Source of the DNA: Marasmius tenuissimus
Lineage: Eukaryota; Basidiomycota; Agaricomycetes; Agaricales; Marasmiaceae
Direction: 5' to 3'
Assembly: GCA_029532415.1 (NCBI GenBank)
Contig: JAQOTA010000002.1
Span: forward strand, 248,001 to 312,000
DNA length: 64,000 nt
The translations under genes were made by a program, and so were the position numbers. Below are positions 59,140 through 64,000 of the stretch, one piece after another; position 1 is the stretch's first letter, and each line of letters starts with the position of its first letter. The notes beneath the pieces were generated by a model, which was given only the letters and a program-made list of their open reading frames with translations, searched no databases and was not told the origin of the DNA.

Positions 59140-60411
59140 ACACCCCCAGATCACCATCTCATTCGTCAATTTCATGGCAGCCGTATCTCAAGCCCTCATA
59201 ACGTACTGCTTATGGTACTCTTTTAAAGTCCACTCGGATGAATCTTCGATGTAAGCATTCGTTGTACACCTTCGCTCGAGCCTTTCTGCTTACAACACAT
59301 TCCCAGAACCCCGCCACGCATTTTTCAACGACTGAGCCTTATCGTGGTCATTCGTGGCACTATTTTGACCGTCGCTCAGCTGGTTCTCGTCATTCTTTAT
59401 TTGGCCAGACCAGACCAGCTTTGGTGGTAAGTCTCCATTCAGAATTTCGCGGATACAACATTCAAGACTACGGATAATTTAGGACACCGATTCATCAAAT
59501 ACTAGCCCCTCTTTATTACATGACTGCGAGTACGTCCCCCCGGCGCGGATTTCCTTCTCAATGTTGAAATTCTCTGTTTGTAGTTGCTACGTGCGTAATT
59601 TCAGTCCAAGGTGCGAAGATCCAGACGGTGCACTAATTCGAGCCCCCAGACTTAACATGCGAGGCAAACCGAGATTTGAGCTCCAAAAGGATCTTAAATT
59701 GGTCAAAGAGTCCCTCAGAGACAGTGTCCTTGGACCTGGCGTCTTCGTATCGGCTCCGAGTACTACTACCGACGATCCATTCATGAATTACATCAACTAC
59801 ACTCGTCATCCAGCTTCAGCAGTAAATGTACATTTGGTCGAGGTAGGGCGATCGGAGAGGCTCGGTGGTCAAGAGAATGGAGCGAAAGAGCTTCCCGTCG
59901 AACCTCAGGAGCAAATCTATCACGGCTCGGGAGTGATTTCTGCGAGCGAAGATACAAATCCTATACACGCTCTCGAACCGAATCGGTTGAAGGGAGATGT
60001 TAGTCTATCCTCGGTGACCTCAAAGGTATGTCGTTCCTGACCTTGATGGAAAAAGCGCGACAATCATAATCACGGTACAGACAACGGGAAGCGATACCAC
60101 GGATGCTCCGGAAGAAGGCGCAGGTGCGTGTCACCCGAGGGTGAGTGCATTGTGGATCTATAGAGATATCCATGGATCCTAATAGTAACTCGTCAGATTT
60201 CTCGATAGTTTCTCAGGGTCCCCAAACCGTGTGGCGGGAGGTAAAGCCGAACCTGAGGGCCCAGTATTCAACCGAAAACCAGCCGAGAAAGAAATTTGAG
60301 CTTACGTTGTCATTGGCCAAAGTCTCGGGGTCTCGTGGTTTACACGTTGCCGATGTAAAGCTTGAGGAAGCGTACAACCCACTAGGAAGTCGATCGTTTG
60401 TGATTGTGTGA
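59140..60411 (+). pseudogene. DUF6534-like membrane protein, 5'-truncated
   Basis: An exon from about 59149 gives ITISFVNFMAAVSQALITYC followed by LWYSFKV. The next (from 59308) gives RIFQRLSLIVVIRGTILTVA then LVILYLARPDQLWW, and a third TPIHQILAPLYYMT. This arrangement of three hydrophobic helices and short loops matches the C-terminal half of basidiomycete DUF6534 proteins. A long hydrophilic frame follows (59561-60040), then a last exon with the stop at 60409-60411. The join to the hydrophilic frame (near 59580) does not keep phase with normal introns. The N-terminal half should lie upstream, but MITE copy F occupies that place, so the gene is probably truncated. Confidence 0.45.
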
Positions 60412-61836
60412 TTAACCGCCCATATCATCAGAATCTAGTTCTACGTATATGAATATGACACCAGTGCACTCGTATCTCCACCCCACCTGTTTCGTTATAA
60501 TACGACGGTTGTATTTGTGTGGTACGTTCATGCCCTACTTTCGATCACCTCGTAGTGGGTCGGTATGGCTCGCTTACATATGATGACTACTTTTTACTTA
60601 CAGTACAGGCTAGAGATAGATTAGTATAAATACCTGGATCTACTGAGCAATCAGATTCGTCAACCTCGTTCACTCTTTGGCCCTCGACACTTGCTCTTTG
60701 AACTCAGTCGCGTGGCGCGACTTGCAACTCACATCCTCGATAAATATTGTTCAGGTCGTAGCCGGAGGACAAGTCTCAGCTCGTTCACGGCCCTGAGCAA
60801 GGGGGTGGCAGGAATGGAATCTCTGGTCCGAGGTAGGGGGGGAAGGGACCGGAGGCCCTGGAAATTTTTGGTACTTACCGAGATCAACACAAAGTATCAG
60901 GTTCTAAGGGGTCTCTAAGGCCTCTTTGAGGTCTCATAATGATCATCTTGGTGTGCTGAACCCCCTGAAGATAAGGCAAACGCACTCCGTTCATGTTGTA
61001 ACCAGAAACCGACCACCAGCCACCACTATTTCCGCGAAAAGTACAATTAATACTTATCCGGCACGTGTTTCACGTGCACATCACCATATATGGAAGGAGG
61101 GGGGGAGGGGGGGTCGCCCGACCTGGGCTTGAAACAAAATCGACCTCGTACGCTTAATAAGAAATAAGAAATTGACACCCCCTTGGCCATGAGGCCTGAG
61201 GCCTGATGCATAATGGCCCGGGCACGTACAATCATCAATGCCAAGCTTGAAACGGGAGACTCGAATCATTCTCACGCCTCTCTTGCCTTCCACGGTCGCC
61301 CTACAGTCACCTCAAATCTAGAAGAGTTGAAGAATGCTTCATGAGTGAGCGATCTCCATCAATAAGAAGATCCTGAAAGATACGTAAACCAGCCATTCCC
61401 GTCCAGTTATTCCCAAACACAGGATTAGGCACTTATTCCTTGCTCAAAGTAGGAGATATTCCTCTCTGTTCGGGGAACTATACTCGGGGGAGGTAAATAC
61501 TGAATGGAATGTGGTTGCCGTCTTGACAAATGTTCGAATCATGGTGGCATCCACAGGCCTCTTACGTTAGAGTTTGAAAGTGTATAAAAGGCCCGGCGCT
61601 GCGGATGGTACGAAGCTCCCGACTTACTTGTACAATCCAAGCGATCGAGTTCGAGCGCCTCCTGTTCTTGCATTCTCAAACATCTCAGGCACCATTTGAT
61701 TCTGAATCCGTTTCTCATCGGGGGTTTCCTTCATTCTTTCTTGTTCAAAGCCCCCCTACGAGGTCAGTCTATGACTCCTGATTCAAGCCAGAAGTCGTAT
61801 ATCTAAAGGAAAAAGTGTTCACAGGGCAGTGTTACC
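60412..61836. other. Intergenic; TATA-like boxes, no gene
   Basis: Two TATA-like boxes are present: GTATAAATACC near 60624 and GTATAAAAGGC near 61578. The second is about 260 bp before the F-box gene start at 61837 and may serve it, given a 5' leader with or without an intron. No coding sequence was found between. Confidence 0.4.
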
Positions 61837-63105
61837 ATGTCTATCATTCCCCTTCGAGCAAAGAGTATTTACACACAACTGGCCCCTTTCCAGCTACTCC
61901 CTCCCGAGATCCTCATTCTGATTTCCGAACACCTCTCTTGCACGAGGAGCTCCTCATCCCTCGTATCACTCACCCTTGTCTGTCGAACATTCTACAAGTG
62001 CCTAAATAACGAATCGTCTTTGTGGATCTGGATCCTTATCGACCTTCCGACCCTAAAGACGCATGCAGGAAATGAAGGTCTCGCTAATTTCACCCGAAAG
62101 ATGACCCTCGCTCTCGAATACTCCCAATATAAACCGCTCTCCCTCACGGTTGACCTGCTTCGTTGTGGCGGAGACTCAGACTCGGACGAAGGCTCGACAA
62201 GACCCCTCTTGGATAACGATTCGCTGTCAGAATACATTACACACCTTTTTTGCATTACCCTTCCCCTCTGTCGCGAGCTAACAATCAAATGCTCCCTCTG
62301 GTTCGACATGGAGATCCTTACCAGCATCATCGAGGGGTATATCAAGCGCAACCAGAATACTTTCCCAACCCTCGAGTCCTTCCACATGTCCTACAACCCT
62401 GCCAACACAATCGAAGCCTTCGCTTCCCAACACGCTCTTCCCCTCTGACGTATCAGCGGGATCTCCCCTCTCATTATGATCAACGACTCCGAGAGTACAA
62501 CTCCATTGAAAGAACCCTTCCCATTCCTGAGAGATATCACAATCGATAATATCACCCACTCATGGTCCCTGCTCACTCTTTCCGACCTACACACCCTCCG
62601 TCTACTCAACATCCCATCGCATAACTCCCCCTCCTACACCGAAATCCGACGTCTCCTCCTTTCGAATGCCGAAACATTGAAAACACTGGAGCTCTCCAAT
62701 ATCTCTGTATCCGATATCGAGACCATAGGCGGACGATTCACACTCCCGAGCGTCAAATCGCTGACCATCGGGTTCGCCCATCCAAATGATCTAGTATGGA
62801 CATCTCAAACGTTGGATTTACCCAATTTGGAAGGACTAGTTATCGGGGATCACACAGGAGGGTCAGAGTCAGAGCAGATGATCGCAGGGTATCGAGAGTT
62901 GATGAGATGTTTCCCCATTGACCGTATTCAGAGGTTGGTCTTGCGACACGGCGCGCTTCCACCGGCGGCTGAAGATGCAGTCCCTCTACACGACTCATAT
63001 CGTCGGTTGTTCTTGACGAGATTCAAAAACGTCAGAAATTTGGAAATTTCGTGTCCCGAATCTTTGATCTCGGAGCTGTTGAGCCTTTTCTCGAGTTCGG
63101 GGTAA
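61837..63105 (+). pseudogene. F-box/LRR-like protein interrupted by one in-frame TGA
   Basis: Would be a substrate-binding subunit of an SCF ubiquitin ligase. From the ATG at 61837 the first 60 residues contain an F-box (FQLLPPEILILISEHLSC, then VSLTLVCRTFYKCLN, SLWIWILIDLPT). This is followed by the loosely leucine-rich repeats typical of basidiomycete F-box proteins (LSDLHTLRLLNIPSH; AETLKTLELSNIS; LPSVKSLTIGF; LPNLEGLVIG). The frame is open over 422 codons except for a single TGA at 62446-62448, after which it continues in the same frame to the stop at 63103-63105. There is no room for an intron at the stop. A nonsense mutation, stop-codon readthrough or a sequence error would each explain it. 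The pattern of a single lesion suggests it is very recent. Confidence 0.75.
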
Positions 63106-64000
63106 TCTTACGTCGAACGGTGGTAAGCTTACGAATACTCATCTCGTATCATATTATCTTGGACGTTGCTTAGTCTTCTCGATTTCAACTTGTACAATCA
63201 CTTAGATACACAGCTAGCTATCAACCATGTACTTAGCCAGACTCTATTGCATTCAACGTGACCTAAAATGATCCCATATTAGCGCGATACATTCGCCAGC
63301 CACCAAAGGGTATGTTAAATGTCACGATCGGAATGACAAGTACAGTTTCGAGCGCTCCGTCGTACAAAAACAGTGAGGCGCTGTAGACCCCTGAGAGATG
63401 GATGGAGATTCGGAACATGACTCCCAGGAGGGATTAACGTTGGCCAGTCTAAGCCGTGGAATGCCTATCTCCGAGTCATGGCTAGGGCCAAGGAGACCGC
63501 GACGCCGGCAGATGAGCGCTATCCATCGATCATCCTAGTGATTGGATGCTAATGGGTTAAGAATTCCGCGATTTCAAGGTAGTAATGTGAAGCTTCGAGA
63601 AGCCCTTCAGAGCGAAACGATGTCCCAGTTCCGTGCCATCGCTCTGGCGTTCGAGCCACCCGAGTCGCATTTTCCTATTCCAACCAATCTCGAGGGTGCC
63701 CAGATACACCTTTTGCCAGCGCTAGTATTGCTTCACAGCCATACCCTCAATCCTAACATCGTCGACTATCGTCCCACGACGGGAGTAAACCCGGCGCTCT
63801 TCACCGCAAAAGTGGAAGATGGCTCTGGTACTCCACGAGCACCACAAGGCTCGCTGGCGGACTGGTGCATCGAGAGTCGAGATCGTAGCGAAGGTCTAAG
63901 CGCCCGTACAACATCTGCGAGCGTGTGGAGAGCAAACCTTCGACATCGACGGTGACAGTGGATGGTGTCATGTATGCGTGGTTTATTAGATTAGCTGAGG
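63106..64000. other. Unassigned; 137-codon frame at the edge
   Basis: A plus-strand frame at 63542-63955 begins with TTG rather than ATG and has no recognised domain. It may be an exon of a gene that continues beyond the window or a chance frame. Confidence 0.3.

Noticed and set aside
1..64000. CRISPR arrays, bacterial operons, rRNA or tRNA genes
   Set aside because: No regularly spaced direct repeats and no convincing tRNA or rRNA sequence were seen; the gene structure is eukaryotic. A tRNA search program would be more decisive than reading by eye.

Overview
This window looks like nuclear DNA of a filamentous basidiomycete, most likely an Agaricomycete. The evidence is multi-exon genes with short (about 45-67 bp) GT-AG introns, a P450, an MFS transporter, a DUF6533-type membrane protein, F-box/LRR proteins, a relic alpha-kinase and a relic class V myosin-chitin synthase, all families typical of mushroom-forming fungi. 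Gene density is low. Most of the window is decayed, repeat-rich sequence, and most entries of open reading frames of 60-130 codons here are chance or shadow frames.

Layout. 1-9 kb: no convincing gene; a promoter-like repeat module, a small TA-flanked palindromic MITE (2090-2263), MITE fragments and a solo LTR with a perfect 5-bp target duplication (6470-6957). 9.1-9.9 kb: an intact glutathione S-transferase. 10.9-11.6 kb: an F-box gene with a frameshift at a C-run. 12.0-14.9 kb: a MULE-type transposase that can be modelled as five exons without a break. 15.6-26.3 kb: mobile-element territory: a decayed lysine-rich ORF set, a cluster of a palindromic 12-mer, a solo LTR carrying a second solo LTR inside it, and a broken minus-strand Ty1/copia polyprotein. 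27-34.6 kb: complete MITEs, a full P450 gene (minus strand, including a 12-nt micro-exon), a four-copy inverted-repeat set and a long hairpin. 35-43.3 kb: a DUF6533-like membrane protein (minus) and an intact 576-residue MFS transporter (plus). 44-51.4 kb: another MITE, a LINE RNase H scrap, an LTR with a polypurine tract, and an alpha-kinase relic. 52.4-56.1 kb: a pseudogene of a myosin-motor chitin synthase. 58.7-60.4 kb: a MITE abutting the 5' side of a membrane-protein relic. 61.8-63.1 kb: an F-box/LRR gene broken by a single in-frame TGA.

The apparently intact genes (GST, P450, MFS exporter, DUF6533-like protein) are spread out and do not form an obvious pathway, although GST, P450 and MFS functions are each typical of detoxification or secondary metabolism. 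The most notable items are the chitin synthase pseudogene in which a partial myosin motor is fused directly to the synthase by an internal deletion, a six-member TA-flanked MITE family, the nested solo LTRs, the palindromic 12-mer cluster, and several single-lesion genes that suggest ongoing gene decay. I did not find a convincing novel multi-gene system.
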